DNA of 64,000 nucleotides from Enoplosus armatus (lineage: Eukaryota > Chordata > Actinopteri > Centrarchiformes > Enoplosidae), in the NCBI RefSeq assembly GCF_043641665.1, contig NC_092190.1:19333548-19397547 (forward strand), written 5' to 3'. The notes beneath the pieces are model-generated. The model had not been told where the DNA came from, ran no database searches, and saw only the letters and a list, made by a program, of their open reading frames with translations. Positions within the stretch are counted from its first letter, which is position 1, and each line of letters begins with the position of its first letter. The position numbers and the translations under genes are program-made. This document shows, in pieces, positions 1-13,251 of the stretch.

Positions 1-123
1 AAGACTAATAGAACAAACTCCAAACAACAACCATCATTACTAGAGCACCACAAAATCACTGGAATCACTATTGAAGAACAGAGTGATCTTACAACGATAG
101 TTATATGCTTGTCTGTGTTGCAG

Positions 124-297
124 GCGGACCTTGGTGTGCCCAAGATGGTGCGTGGCATTATTACCCAGGGTGCAAGAGGGCTGGAGGGCAGTACCAGTGC
201 TGAGAACAGAGCGTTTGTCAGGAAGTACAAACTGGCCCACAGCTTGACTGGCAAAGACTGGACTTACATCACTGACAGCAAGACAGGGTTCGCTAAG
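124..297 (+). CDS. nrp2: Neuropilin-2 exon, b2 (F5/8C) domain, first half in window
   Basis: Neuropilin-2 is a single-pass co-receptor for class 3 semaphorins and VEGFs on neurons and endothelium. This internal exon encodes 58 residues, ADLGVPKMVRGIITQGARG onward. That stretch is characteristic of the second coagulation-factor 5/8 type C (b2) domain of NRP2: the DLG, GIITQGARG and GKDWxYI elements match the mammalian protein as I remember it. The polypyrimidine acceptor ends in CAG at 121-123, and the donor is AAG|GTAAAG at 297/298. The exon ends in phase 0 and joins phase 0 to the next exon at 1714. The a1, a2, b1 and early b2 exons lie upstream of the window. Family assignment is firm. The teleost paralogue (nrp2a or nrp2b locus) cannot be decided. 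Confidence 0.95.
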
Positions 298-1713
298 GTA
301 AAGGAGGGGAACACACACACATCTAATCTCTGTCTGTCTGACACATACATATGTACTCTTCTCTCTCTTATTGTCACTGTCAGTTCTCCCTCATTTGTAG
401 TTTATTTATAGGTGTCTTTCAACTCAGTCCCTCTCTTTACATCCCTCTCTACACCTGTCTCTCTCTCAGCTTTGTCATTTTCAGGATTTCTTTTTTTTTT
501 ATTACAGCCTCAGCTCTGATAATAATTTAATTTAATCACCTCACTCCTCATTCTCCCTGCTACTGCCTCTCTCTAAGTCCTCTGTACTCTCTGTGTCTCA
601 TCCTCTCGTTCCTCTATTTGTCTCTCATGGGTGTTAATTAAAAATGTCTTTCCTGCATCGCCACTCAACACTGCTGGCTGTCTAACGCACAGTGAGACAG
701 GGCACTTTAAACTCTGTTCTCCTTTCAGAGACTCTGTCTTAAAATGCTTTAATAGTACTACTGAGTGGCTGGCTTTTCTCCTGATGCTAAAACCCTGTTC
801 TCTCTCATCTGCCTGTCTTTTTAAATGAGCATCCTGGGAAATTCATCATACGCATTTTAAAGTTACAGAAATGGGGAAGACAGAAGATACAATTCAATTA
901 ATGAAACCAATATTACAACTTTCACAGCCCACATTTTGAGAGGATCGGTGCAGTCTCTTCAGTTTTCAGCTTGTAATAAATCTTTTTTTGCCAGAGGCTG
1001 CAGCAAGCCGCCTCAAAAAATTACTTGACAATCAAAGGAAACACAGTCTCTGTTGTTATTTTTATGACACGTGTCATACTGTGCTTGGAAACAATGCTGA
1101 TTAGAAGTGTTATATGACTTTGGAGAGACAGCCTCTCCATTTTGCTATTGTTTTTCAATTAGAAGTGAACGGCAGAGTGGCGAAATGACAAATTTAACTA
1201 CCTCTGCAGCTTTTACATCTTATTGTTTCAGGATACTCATCCTCGATGCTGTCTTCACTACAGAACAATGTATCAGTGGACCCACTCTGACAGATGCCAC
1301 ATATATCAAACAAACATGGAGTAAAGCTTATCACTCATCATTTCATGTCTTAGACACGTCTCAGACAGCTTTGGCTTTAAGATAAACTCTATGACAAGCA
1401 ATGACACTTGTAACACATTTCCCTTTAAATCAGCACTGGGCGGACACAGTTGGATCTTATTGTGATCATGAGCTACAGTCAAAAAAGCAGCTGTCATCAG
1501 TGGAGCAGGCCACAGAAACTTTGCCATATTTTCCTGTTGAGTGCACAAATGGAACTTAGGACTGTCAAAATTGGCAGGAAAACATCGTTTATACTGGAGG
1601 GGAATTTGATTCTTCCTTTTTCCTTGTTGTAAAATGAAAATAGTAAAGCGCTCTCTAACAACTCTCCGAACACGAATAACAACACTCTCAACATGCCTTT
1701 TGCCTCCGCTTAG
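298..1713 (+). other. nrp2: Intron between the two b2-domain exons
   Basis: This 1.4-kb GT-AG intron is pyrimidine-rich over its first 400 bases and AT-rich afterwards. The open frames inside it (for example around 1107-1385 and 1450-1632) resemble no family I know and carry no splice-supported structure. No mobile element was recognised. Confidence 0.85.
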
Positions 1714-1858
1714 ATTTTCGAGGGGAACGGCCACTACGATACTCCAGAGGTGCGGAGGTTTGATGAGATAGTGGCCCAGTACATCAGAGTCTTCCCGGAG
1801 CGGTGGTCGCCCGCTGGGATCGGCATGAGGATGGAGGTCCTTGGCTGTGACCTGCCTG
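1714..1858 (+). CDS. nrp2: Neuropilin-2 exon, C-terminal half of b2 domain
   Basis: The exon encodes 48 codons plus one base, beginning IFEGNGHYDTPEVRRF and ending with the b2 closing strand GIGMRMEVLGCDLP. The cysteine in LGCD is the conserved last disulfide cysteine of the F5/8C fold, and RVFPERWSPAG is a near-diagnostic NRP2 stretch. The acceptor is TTAG at 1710-1713 and the donor is G|GTAAGA at 1858/1859, leaving phase 1. With 124-297 it completes the b2 domain, which in neuropilins stabilises the ligand-binding b1/b2 module for VEGF and the semaphorin C-terminal region. An 11.4-kb intron follows. Confidence 0.96.
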
Positions 1859-3326
1859 GTAAGAACACACACGTGCATGAGTAAGATAACAGAAGGCTGC
1901 ACACACACACACTTCCAGAGAGGAACGTGCACATGCAACCCACACACACACACACACACACACACACTGTTTATGTATGCAGATGAACTCACAACTGCAG
2001 GAATGTACATTTGTGCACACAGATAAATACACAAACACACTTGTTCATATAAGAGTTTATGGCCCACAGATAAAATACCACACAGCCTTGAAAAAGTACT
2101 ATTAAGACAAATTATCCATCAGCTGTGATCAAGAGCAAGCATACATATATCATCATTATGATACTTCAACATACATGTATATTACATGATCCATAAACAT
2201 AATTACAAACATCACATTAGTGACTGAAATGTCCTGTGTAAATCACACCATTAATCTCTCTGACGTCTCTAATTAGTCTGTGCGCGTTGTTGGATCTGCG
2301 TTTGAGCATTTTGATTGTGTGTTGTCTTTCTTTAGTATGTGTGGCTTTGTGGATAGTGTATGTATATATGTGTATTCGAGTGTATGTGCGTGTGCACATA
2401 CTTACTCATGTGCATTCTGTATAGTGGTTGTTAATCATCTTGCTCTATAGGAGGTACTGCAGCATGTCTGGACAGGGATTAACATGTCTAGGTCATGGGA
2501 CTTTTACTAATGTGGCCAGCTGTGTACTATATTGTGTTCACAGCCTATTATGTTAATAACATGTAGCTAGTGTGTAGTGAAGGATTAGGTGCGGTACATT
2601 GTCTGCTGAACGTTGGTATCCATGATCAATCCATGATCTATTCTGATCTACACTTTTCTTTTTCACTATGTTCCACCTCATTTAATTTCTCCACTCAAGG
2701 TTTGGTTTTGTTTATAAAGAGTGATGATTTAGTGTAAAGAGTGATGAATGCAGACCATTAGTCTATATGTTGCTTTATTGAGCTGTGCGAGTATAATTTA
2801 TTACAATATGTTACTGTATTGTATGGAGCTTGTTAGCGGGGGCAAGCAAATTATTCTCAGCTGTACAATAACTTCAACAATAAAGCAGGCCATTGTACAA
2901 ATCTCCCCACATGTGTTACATAGCTTGAGCAACAATGATGTGCTGCATACATTCGGCAGCAACGTAGACTTTATCTCTGAAGTTGTGATATTTTTCATGA
3001 AGAACTCAGAGCCCAGATACAGTCTCAATAATGACGCACCTAAAAACAATAATTGTACTCTGCTTAAAGGTGTTCTTCACCAGACATCTGTATTTAGTCA
3101 CAAATGGCACTTTAAAAGCTTCTGTTATGGCCAGCTTCCTCCTCCTCTCCTCCTCTCCTCTCCTCCTCTCCTCTCTTCTCTGATGTGCCATCAGATCTTA
3201 CTACTTTAGTCACATGTGACATGTGAAAGGTGAAGACAAGAACAGGAAACGACACGTACCTGATCCCAGTGGACATGAAGTGGGCTACAACCGATGGCCT
3301 GCTGCTAGGATTCTGTATTTCTGAAC

Positions 3327-3328
<2 letters not shown>

Positions 3329-3378
<50 letters not shown>

Positions 3379-3408
3379 GGGGTGAGAGAGAGAGAGAGAG
3401 AGAGAGAG
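3329..3408. repeat. Compound (TG)n-(GA)n microsatellite
   Basis: An uninterrupted TG run spans about 3329-3375. It is followed by a short G run and a GA run at 3384-3408. Alternating pyrimidine-purine next to homopurine sequence is prone to replication slippage. Confidence 0.95.
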
Positions 3409-4813
3409 TCCAAAGGGAACAATATATCCTAGATGTGTCAGGACTAGCCAAGAGGTTAGTGATGATGGGGAGAGAAGGGGCATCCTCCACTGTTCACACA
3501 GGTTTTAACAGGTTACCATGACTGAAGTTAAATAAAATAAAATCCAGTCATAAATAACAGGTCTGATTTAAATCAACAGTTTACATCAGGGAAAGATTTT
3601 ACTTTGTAGGAGAAGTGAGTACTGTGATTACCATAGAGATTACATGGAGGGTTATGTATTATAATACATATAATAGAACGATAAAGCACTCAGTGGAAAA
3701 ACTGAAAATCTAGGGAAACCCTTGAACAATGTGTTTTCATCCATCATCAGGCTTACTGTACTATATGCAATAATTGCCTATTTACTTCTGTCCATTTTAC
3801 GGTTTTTCCAATTCAATTTAGCTCTAATTTAACTCCTCCCCCAGTTAATGGCATCCTTAATGAGAGGACATAAGAGGTGGCATGTATAGGAGTTTTTTCC
3901 CGGTAGAAATTTTCCTTTTATCATTTTGAGTTTCAGGTGACTGGCAGTAAGCCAAGTGTTAAATATGCACACGCTGATATAAAAACCCAACACAGAGAAA
4001 CCTTGACTTAAAAAATAATAAAGCTTTGTACTGGACTGAATTTCTAGCATGTACAAGTGGTATATCATGAATGGCAGCAAAGGGTTTCTCTCTAACGGAG
4101 ATAAATGTGACATGTCCAATCATGCTGACTGCAACCTATGTGATTGCACCGGCAGTGTTTTATCCTGCCAGTACACATTGCTGACATTATGCACGTCATA
4201 TCTGCAGCCATCATCTCCATGATCACCGTACGGATCAACCTCTTGGCTATTGCAGTTTCAGCGATTGTCTGCTGGTCTGGCTGCCTATGTCTGCGTGCCA
4301 GATGTTTGCCTTCTGGATGTAATCTGTGCAGTAGACATGATAACAGGCCATTCCCGCTTTACATGAACACCACAGCAACTGCTCCTGCTACCATCCTAAG
4401 TACCACACACAATCACACACCAAGATAATCCTACATCTTAATGGCTTAGAGCAAGTTGATTCTGTTGAATTTCACTTTGTCTGGTTTTTAATTGTCGACG
4501 CGTTAAGTGACGTTAGGATAATAACACTGAAAAACACATGATCTCACCAGTCATGAAGTCGCAATCATTTTGCTAGAGCTATAAATGAAAACAATAAAAC
4601 TGAAAAGCACATCTGACTTAAAGTAGGCTTTGTTTCTCCTCTCGCTTGTGTGAGTGTGTGTGTGTGTGTGTGTGTGTTGAGTTGTAACGAGAGATAAAAT
4701 ATTCAACAGAGTGCATCAGCTTCAGTCCACTGAACATAGCTGTTTATACATAAGTCACAAGCACACAAAAACGCACACACGTTCAACTCTAGTGGACCTC
4801 TTCTATAAATTCA

Positions 4814-4814
<1 letters not shown>

Positions 4815-4877
<63 letters not shown>
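4815..4877. repeat. (AC)n microsatellite, 63 bp
   Basis: This is a perfect AC array of about 31 units inside the 11.4-kb intron and one of the longest in the window. It is likely to be length-polymorphic. Confidence 0.97.
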
Positions 4878-4879
<2 letters not shown>

Positions 4880-5445
4880 GCTACAGATAGGAAGGAAGAT
4901 AAAGTAAAGTCATACAGGAAAAGTCCTAACAGCACCTTTCCATCTCCGCTCAGATGAACTCCTATGAGGTCGCCTTCCTTTCCATTTCTCTAACAGCATT
5001 CAAAATAGTTCAAGACCTTATTATTCTATTGACCAAGCATGCTATCCATGAGGTTACCTCGCATAAAAAGGGACGTCCTTCCTCCCTTTAAAAATTGGAA
5101 TTGCAGGAGTTCCTTTTGTTTCCAAGAGCTTCAGCGTGCAGTCGGGCCACAGCCCCGCCTGCCTCAGCACTGCTCAGGAAGTAAAGGGGTGAATTAATGA
5201 ATCGATGAATAAATAAAAGCAGACATCAGCAGTGTAAGGCAATCACATGTTCGCTGACACACCCACAAACACACACACACACACACACACACAGGCCAGC
5301 CAGCAGTGGATGCAGCAATCAGAGCGGCCTTTCTACTATTCAGCTGTTGGTTTCAGACCTCTGTTCCATGTTGACTTAAATAACAAACCCGGACCTGTTT
5401 AAAATGTTTTACATGTATGTATGATATGTATATAATATAATTAAC

Positions 5446-5688
5446 TAGGGGCTAAAATTAACGATTATTTTCACGATTAAAAATGTGGAAAATGCTCATC
5501 ACAATTTCCCAGAATCCCAAGTGACGTCTTCAGATTGCTTCTTTTGTCCAAACAACAGTCCAAAACCCAAAAACCCTTCGTTTACTATCATAAATGACAA
5601 AGAAAAGCAGCAAATCCTCACATTTAGGAAGCTGGAACCAGCAAATGTTTGACATTGGCATTGATTTTTGACTAATCGTTGCAGTCCA
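5446..5688. mobile_element. MITE-like interspersed element (inverted termini with AACGATTA core)
   Basis: The left end reads AGGGGCTAAAATTAACGATT and the right end carries GACTAATCGTTGCAGTCC, whose reverse complement shares the (C)AACGATTA(G) core. Between them are blocks I recognise from a very common fish repeat family: TCCCAGAATCCCAAGTGACG, TTTGTCCAAACAACAG, and an AAGCTGGAACCAGCAAATG block. Elements of this kind are non-autonomous. No clear target-site duplication was found, and the family name was not assigned. Confidence 0.6.
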
Positions 5689-8600
5689 TATTTAGCATTC
5701 CAAATGACTGATTTGGACAGCATGTTGTTTTGCTTTAAGACGAGTTAATTCATTGTTCAAAAGTAGAGACAAAGACAATATGATGTCAGTCACAAACCTC
5801 ATATCCTCTAAACATCAGCTTTAGCAAACTCACAAAGAAATTGCTTTTCCATTACTGCCCCTGTATTGTTTTTATATTTTACAATGAAGCGCATTGACCT
5901 GGCTCCGGGGTTGTAAAACAATTTCCTCACATGCGAGAGACAATCTCAGCACCCAATTACAATGAAGAAATCCAAAATTACGGATACAGGGTTCTTAGGG
6001 GGCACACAATAATGTGGTTTAGCATCTCATTATTGCGCCAAACCCTCATTGCGAAAACAGAAACAAAAGCCAGAATATTATTGCAGAACTCATTCTGATC
6101 ATTCACGCTAGCTGTGGAGGCAACATGTAATTTAGGTCTTGTAACCCCGACTATTGGATGTGAACTGAGAGCTGCCAAGCTGCCAGTTTTGTTCATGTTT
6201 TAAATGACTGAGCTATCAGAACATCTGCTAGGCTCTCATCTCTTTCACTCCACACCTTTGTTGCCAGGCAGGCAGGCACATATGTACACACACACACACA
6301 CACACACACCACCTGTTTGGCATGAAGACAAAGGTTTGTTCTTAGTTGTGTAAATACATGCTTAGGTTCTCATCTCCATTGAAAACTGCGGTGCTATGGG
6401 TGGGGTACTAGGGGAAAATAACAGAGGGACACTGAAATACACAGACAGAGAGAGAAAGCGGCTTTGTGTCCGGTGTCTCAGAGTGGCTAATAACAGCTTT
6501 GTCTTCATTCATCTGCTGCTGTTGCTGCTCTTTGGATCATGGATCTTCACTTGTCACGAAACGTTAGACACTGCCAGCCACATTCTGACAGAAATGATGC
6601 TTCTTACGTCTGTGCTCCGACGAAATCACAATGATTAGCCAAATAGGGGCGCTGCATTTGGTAGACTGCATCATTCAGGCTGATGCTTTCAGTTGCCTCT
6701 CACTAAAACATCTAGTGTGTGAAGTAAGGCCAGTTATAGCAAAGAGGTTGGCGTGTGTCCGTTTGAATCTCTGGATGAACAGGGGAAATACCTCAACAGC
6801 TACTCTCAAACAGCGTCCAGTCCAAGAAAAGAGGCGTTTGCACGTAAGTGTGAACGTAGACGTTTATGAATGTGATGAATGTGTGTTGTTGGAGAAGCCT
6901 ACTGGGTCAAATGTCCACGTAGGAAGGATAAATAAGGGTTACAATAATAGTGAGTTTGTAATATGCTAGATGACTGATAGCCAAGAACCTTCACCGTGTC
7001 TGTCTTTCACATGCTGATGATGTTGGATGTGGAAAACACACACACACACACACACACACCCACACACTTCCATAGTTACAGTGGCACCCTGGAGGGAATG
7101 TTGTTTAGAGTTCTTGTTCTAGAACATTGCAGAGGTGTTCCGCTGTTCCAGGTTTCCAGCCAGTCGTTCAGGTTTAGCCAAGTGTGTGTGTGTGTGTGTG
7201 TGTGTGTCTGTTTTCCAGGTCCAAGATTGCTGATCGCTTTCACATGTGAGCCGTGGCTCCGATCCAGATACTTTCATGTGATTGGTAGGATTTGTACTCA
7301 CTTACACCCACTCATCTCTCCCCAGCCACTCCTCCTCCCACCGCAGACAGTACAGTAATGAGATTATAAAAACACTACATTCACCAGTAAAGACAACAAC
7401 CAGATTGCAAAATATAATAAAAGGTAATTAATGCATTTATGACTTTGCACAGAAGTAGGCTGTAAATGTGGTTATATATCCTAGCAAATAGTTTTGTACT
7501 GGTAGTAAGTAGAAATAATAGTATTCAAAGAGCAAGCAATGCGTAGACATATTATTAAATCATTATTATTAATAACTGTTTCATTTTTAATTAATATTGT
7601 AAACAAAGTTATTTAAAATGAACTGATAGATAACCATAATGAATTGCTGGGTAGCAACAGAGTGGCTTACTTCACTAATCAAAAGATAAGACTTTTAGTT
7701 CATACACACAGACCTGACCTGCTCTTTTATAAACTGTATGGACAGGAATGGAAAATAATGTTAGAGAGGGAGGTAGAGTGTGCAAATGTTTGTGGCTTCT
7801 GCAGTACCCCCTCCGTCTCCACCCCTTTGACTCCCTCCCCATCAGAAGAATTTAATGACTCCCGTCTCCTTCCAAGGCTCTTGTAACACCCCACCACACA
7901 CATAGACACTCCATCTATCCTACGTCCTCACCTTCCCTTTTCCCCTGACCTCATTCCCCTTCATGGACTTGTTTCCCTCTCTCCCTTTTGCTCTCGCTCT
8001 TCTCACATTGTTTCTATGGACCCATCTTTCTTTTATAATTTATCCCTCACCTGTCGCAACCTTTCGAATCCAATGCAACACCTGTTGCCAGCGCTACCTT
8101 TACTTTATAGTTTTTGAAAGCTAATATTATCTCCCACCAGCAGTAAATGTGTCACGACTGCACAGCCAAGCCGAGCCACAGATCGGGTATTGTACAATTT
8201 CCAAACACAGGATTGTAAAAATGGAAACTGACTCTGTTTTTAAAGTCTTAGTTCCTACAGGGGTACCTGTTAGGGGTTTTTACAGGACACCAACAGCACA
8301 TTCCCTTGCCCACCACTGCAGAGGGGATCAGTGCTCGGCAGCACTGCTCCTGACTTATTTGTTCCAACAAATAGGCCACGTTTGCAATGGGACGTGTTAC
8401 AAAGACGTTGTCAAGTGCCTGAAAGTCAAGCACACACCCAAAGAAGTTCCACAGTTATTTTAAACCATATACAATCATGCTACAATCACTTCAGGGGGAC
8501 AGTTAAGTTTATCACTTCCTTCTTCTCCTCCTTGAAATATCACACATGGCAACACTTAGGATTGGGCACTGGTTCATTGCGGGTGCATGTGTATTTATAT

Positions 8601-9254
8601 GTGTCTGTGTGCAAAAAAAGCTTGTGTTTTTCCAATATAAATATTTAGGTTTTGCAGTATTTCCCATATATCCCTGCCTCTTTTTTTCTCTCCATGCTTA
8701 TCTATCTATTTATCTATCCATCCATCCATCCCTTGTTAAAGCTTATGCAAAAATTCAACTGTAGAGTCATAGATCCACTTCTGATCCCTCCTCTCACTGA
8801 CTCTCACTTTAAGTGTTAAATTGATCTGTGAGTTCACTCTCAAGCTGAGTCTTTTACTGTAATACACAGCCCAGCAGTAGACAATGCTTGTTGTTAGCTT
8901 CTGTGATGTTTGAAGCCACAGGAATAACATAGGCTTATATTTTCAGGGATGTTCAGAGAAACACACAATATGCAATTATTTTTATCCATGACCCAACATT
9001 TACATACAGTCTGTCGATCTACCTTTAATTTAATGGCCAACAAGTACTGATTGGGCATTGGAAATCATTTAAACCATATGCTTGTCAACATATTACTGCT
9101 TGCTGATCTAGAAAGCTGTCTTTCTTTTCTCCAGAGCAGTTAATGGCATACTTAGTTTAATGCTTTTTTTCCCACACTTCCACACTCATTTCCTTTGTAG
9201 CGCACTACTGTTCACTGATGAAGTCAGCCACTCATCGCCGGCAGCTTCTTTATA

Positions 9255-9990
9255 TCATCTCAGTTGTTGTCGTACTTAGCTTCACACTTAAGGCTACAAT
9301 TACAATCGCATACCTTGTGGTGCTTTGTTGCACAATCGGCTAATGAGCAATTCACTGTCTGTAGTTTCCTGTCACGAAGAGCTTCTTTGCTTTCAGTGCA
9401 CGGCTCTGCTTCTTTAGCCACACTTGAAGCTCTATTAATGGTGGCTTTTTTAACTACAGTCATGTGCTCGGTCTTATACCACCAACACATTTTACTGGGT
9501 TACAGAAACTCTCCTTCCCGTCTACCAGGCATTAAAACTTGCGGTCCAGTGCAGCACTTACCATAAAACAAACCAGATATTATTGGTAGCTTGCTGTACA
9601 ATGGGCTAATTAGGCATTTAGTCTCGAGTTTCCTGCTGTACAGAACTCATTTTCCCACCCACTCATCTACAGAAGAGGGAGTCATAATTAGTCCAGCACT
9701 TTAAGCTACATGCAAATCAGACCTGCACTTTAGGTTTTTACGTACAGTTGTCTGATTTGTCATTCAGATTGCTGGCAATGATTTTCATCCAAAATCACTC
9801 ATGTTTTCCACCGTCACTTCTCATTTGGTGTCAGCCACATTCTTGGTAGTGCCAGAAATCAAATCTTGCTTGGTTTCCTTTCACTAAGAACTAATTTTCT
9901 TCTCCTTCCAAAAGCAGCATACAGTTTTAGCATTGCATATAACCATGTAGTATATAAAATGTAGGATTGGTTCCCAAATTTGGTCAGAAA
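9255..9990. repeat. Possible degenerate tandem repeat, about 250-265 bp period
   Basis: Related strings recur at about 9364 (GTTTCCTGTCACGAAGAGCT), 9629 (GTTTCCTGCTGTACAGAACT) and 9876 (GTTTCCTTTCACTAAGAACT). They are preceded at the first two sites by GCACAATCGGCTAATGAGCA and GTACAATGGGCTAATTAGGC. The spacings are about 265 and 247 bases. The similarity is visible by eye but imperfect, and independent resemblance is possible. Confidence 0.35.
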
Positions 9991-10550
9991 TTGTTTATGT
10001 TTCTTGCAAGTATATCTTGCTGTAGTCAGTGCTATGCTGTACAGAGCTGCTGCCGTTTCAAGTTGTTAAGGAGCTTTTGCAGTAAATGAGTAGAACACAG
10101 TGGATAGAAAAATGCCTTTTTCAAAGGAAATTCTGCTTACAGTGAATAAATACCCACAGCAGACAGGTTAGCCAGCGCTAACAGCTAACAGTAGTTAACT
10201 ATCAGTGGAGGTCCCTGTTATAAAGGAGACATTTTTTAAGCTGCACACACACATCCAGTCAGTCAGTCAATCGCATAGTCATTAAGTAAAGGAAATCCCC
10301 CTCACACACACACACATACACACACGTACCATGTCACCAATAATTTGAGTAGGGGCGATATTCTCTCTCTTCCTCAGACACACACACACACACACACACA
10401 CTCTCACAGACTGTGTCAGTAGTCATTATTTAGGCTGACAGAGGTAGATTTATACCCAGAGCTCTTTCCATAATTGAACAGTTTTCGTCTCTCTGTTTCC
10501 GCCTCGCCTTGCTCAGTCAGCAGCTTTACAATGAGCCCTGGGGCCTATGA

Positions 10551-10590
<40 letters not shown>

Positions 10591-11395
10591 ACGTGTGTGT
10601 GGTTAACCGAACCGAACACCTTTCCAGTTTCTCAGTTTGAAGTGTGTGTGTGAGAGAGAAAGAGACGGAGAGTCTGGCAGGTTGCTGTAGCTCAGTGGTG
10701 TTTGGGATGACCCATCTGCAGAATACAGATGTAAAGATTGGTGTTTCTTTTACATCCCTGTCTGAATCCTCATGTTTAAAACATGACTGACTGTGTTATC
10801 ATCCTCACTTTCCACACGAGTCACTAAACACACTTCTGCCATGCACAAGTTTTAGTTCAGCAGATTAAAAAAAAAAAAACGTCCTGCAATATCAAGTGGG
10901 GAAATTACAAGTTTATTACATAATAACCACATTAACGAATTTAAAGTGAATTTAATTATAAAGTAATTCATTTAAATTATTTTACTGACCTTTACAGTAG
11001 CTACAGAGTGGGCCCTGATGGATAGAAGTAAGAGGGCGGAGGAAGATGATGAAGAGGATGGGGAAAGGGAGAAATAACAGGAGAGGAGTCGACAGACAGG
11101 GAGCAAAATTGGATTAGACGGGTGGAGATGGAGATGGAGTTAGAAATGGGAAGCTGACAGGAGCTGTGTGTGGTCACTAATTAGGAAAATGGTGGTGAGA
11201 GGTGGAAAGGGTTGTGTTCTCTTCTCCATGTCTCTCTCTCTATCTGTCTCTATGTGTCTCTGTCTCTCCTTCTCTCATCTCCATTCCCCCCTCTCTCCCC
11301 TCCATATGGGGGGCTAATTACAGTGGTAAAGGGCACCAAATTAAAACAGCTTAATGTCAGCAGCTGGGAGCTACTTATCCAATGTTAATATCTAA

Positions 11396-11442
<47 letters not shown>

Positions 11443-12996
11443 TGCCATGTGTGTGTTGGGACGGCAATATGAGGCCACTCTGTTTGGGCTTACATAATAA
11501 TCCTGCATACTTTCACTGTGAGCAGACTGCGTTAACAACTCAATCAAGTTATGCACACACACAATACACATTAGAGGGATGGACGCTGCAGTGAACTCAA
11601 AGCTATTAGCAAAGGCTAGCAAAGGTTAAGAGTTCACACTAAACAAGACACACACAGATCACCGAGTGAGTCATGGAAACATCTAGAATGACCAAACAAG
11701 CAGTAAATCAACAGTGGTCTCAGATTTACTGAGCTGGTGGTTAGAACCGACATAAAATAACACCAGACCGGAGTTATAGCACAGAGAGAAGAGCTGAAAG
11801 GTTGAGAGGAGAGCCGGAGATCGTAGGAAAAGGGCAACAGAAAGAGACACAATCTTAACAAAGAGAGAGAAAGATCTGCGGGCAGACCAAAGCAAAGGAC
11901 GGGTGGAAATCAAAATTTGCCTCAGGGAGAGATGACAGAAAGAGAGCGAGAGAAAGAGTTATGGAGAAGAAAATTGCGGTTGTGGTAAAACAGAAACAAC
12001 AGTAGATAGGGTTTCACGTCCATGCCGGAGAGGCAGAGAAAAAGAGAGATCAGCATGTTAGTGTGTGTGTGTGTGTTTGTGTAGAAAGAGCTTTTTGTGG
12101 TGTTGATGGTGGTTTTGCAAAGCAGAACTGAAACTGGTCAGATTTATTGTGACAAATGACAGAGAGAAGATAGATAGATGGAGGGGATTTTCAGAGCAGA
12201 ATGACAGATGGAAGGAGGGGACGAAAAAACAAAGACAGACCATGAAGTGAAATGCAGATAATAAGAGAGCGAAAGAAGTCATTTCTAAGAATAATTTGGT
12301 GAGAGGTTTGTGGTGTCGGCCTTGTGCCACGCAAGCCAGACAATCTTCAACGTATAGACTGACTTACACCAGCGTGTGCGTGAGAGGGAGCTGGTAAAGC
12401 ATTCAGGGCTGTTTAAGGAATCTTAACCAACAGTAGAAAGCTGCTTATTAAGACCAGAAGGTCTTGGGGTTACACTGACATACCCCACTGCTGACGTGTG
12501 TCTGTGTGTGTGCGCCTCTGTTTGATCTATCATACACTGGTCGCATGCTGCTGTGCACCAAGGTCAGTGTGAGTGCAACATCTATCATCATAGCGTTGCG
12601 GGTGTATGTGTGTGTGCGCGCCAACCTGCAGTGGGTAAAATGAGTGGTGTGGCACACTCTTCAGCTCCCTGCCTCAGCTCCCTCTGTCGCTGCCTGGATC
12701 ATGACAAACTCCAGACTTAAAAACAATAGTGACGTATGTACAAACATCATTAGTTAGCCTATTATATCTAAATCTTGCTTTGCTCAGACATCACGGCTGC
12801 ACTGTTGAAATATTACTCTTTCCCAGTGTGCGGCTGTAGAACAAATAGTGAATATTTAAAAAGAAGAGCTGAGATTAGGTTATTGTGAGTCCAGTATTGT
12901 CTGAAGTACTGTACTGAAGTTAATCATAATTAAAGCAGACTAACTCAGGCCAACGCCTCCATTAAATAAGAGTAAAGTGTGATGTAATACATGTGT

Positions 12997-13130
12997 TACT
13001 GCTAATTAGCATGCTAACGTGGTAGCTGAGGATTATTGTTTAGAGATTTGCTAGGTTGAGCATTATGCTGCCGGTGATGTTAGCTTGACATGTTATTATC
13101 TAGCATGCTGTTAGCTGATGATGTTGCAGA
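12997..13130. repeat. Fragment resembling the GCTAACATGCTGATG interspersed repeat family
   Basis: The motifs GCTAATTAGCATGCTAACGT, GCATTATGCTG and TAGCATGCTGTTAGCTGATG resemble the core of the elements at 53329-53733 and 56530-56770, but the copy is short and strongly diverged. It lies just upstream of the exon at 13252. Confidence 0.4.
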
Positions 13131-13251
13131 CAAAGTGAATATAACTTGTTATGTTAGGCCACTGCAGGGCCTAATGGTCAAAACATCATTTAATATGAAT
13201 ACCAGGCTTCCATAAGAACGCTCACCCAACCTTTTTTTCTCCTGTTGACAG

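Larger units (their letters stand above)
1859..13251 (+). other. nrp2: Large intron (11.4 kb) after the b2 domain
   Basis: This is the longest intron visible. It holds many dinucleotide arrays: 1940-1968 CA; 3329-3375 TG followed by 3384-3408 GA; 4647-4678 TG; 4815-4877 CA; 5270-5293 CA; 7037-7060 CA; 7181-7206 TG; 10377-10400 CA; 10552-10588 GT; 11400-11440 TG. It also holds a pyrimidine-rich CCTCT-type tract (3136-3180), a MITE-like element (5446-5688), a possible degenerate tandem repeat (9255-9990) and a fragment of an interspersed repeat (12997-13130). Blocks 5930-6200 and 7380-7640 lack repeats. No additional exon could be supported in either strand. Confidence 0.85.

Noticed and set aside
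1306..2067. 253-codon minus-strand open frame overlapping the b2 exon
   Set aside because: It is the antisense shadow of the real exon 1714-1858 plus CVCV-type translation of a CA array.
4144..4428. 94-codon open frame on + strand with hydrophobic and Cys-rich segments
   Set aside because: It lies inside the 11.4-kb intron, has no family resemblance, no convincing splice context and no codon-usage contrast with flanking DNA.
10676..10720. GCTGTAGCTCAGTGGTG, resembling a tRNA D-arm/A-box
   Set aside because: There is no matching B box, anticodon arm or acceptor stem downstream.
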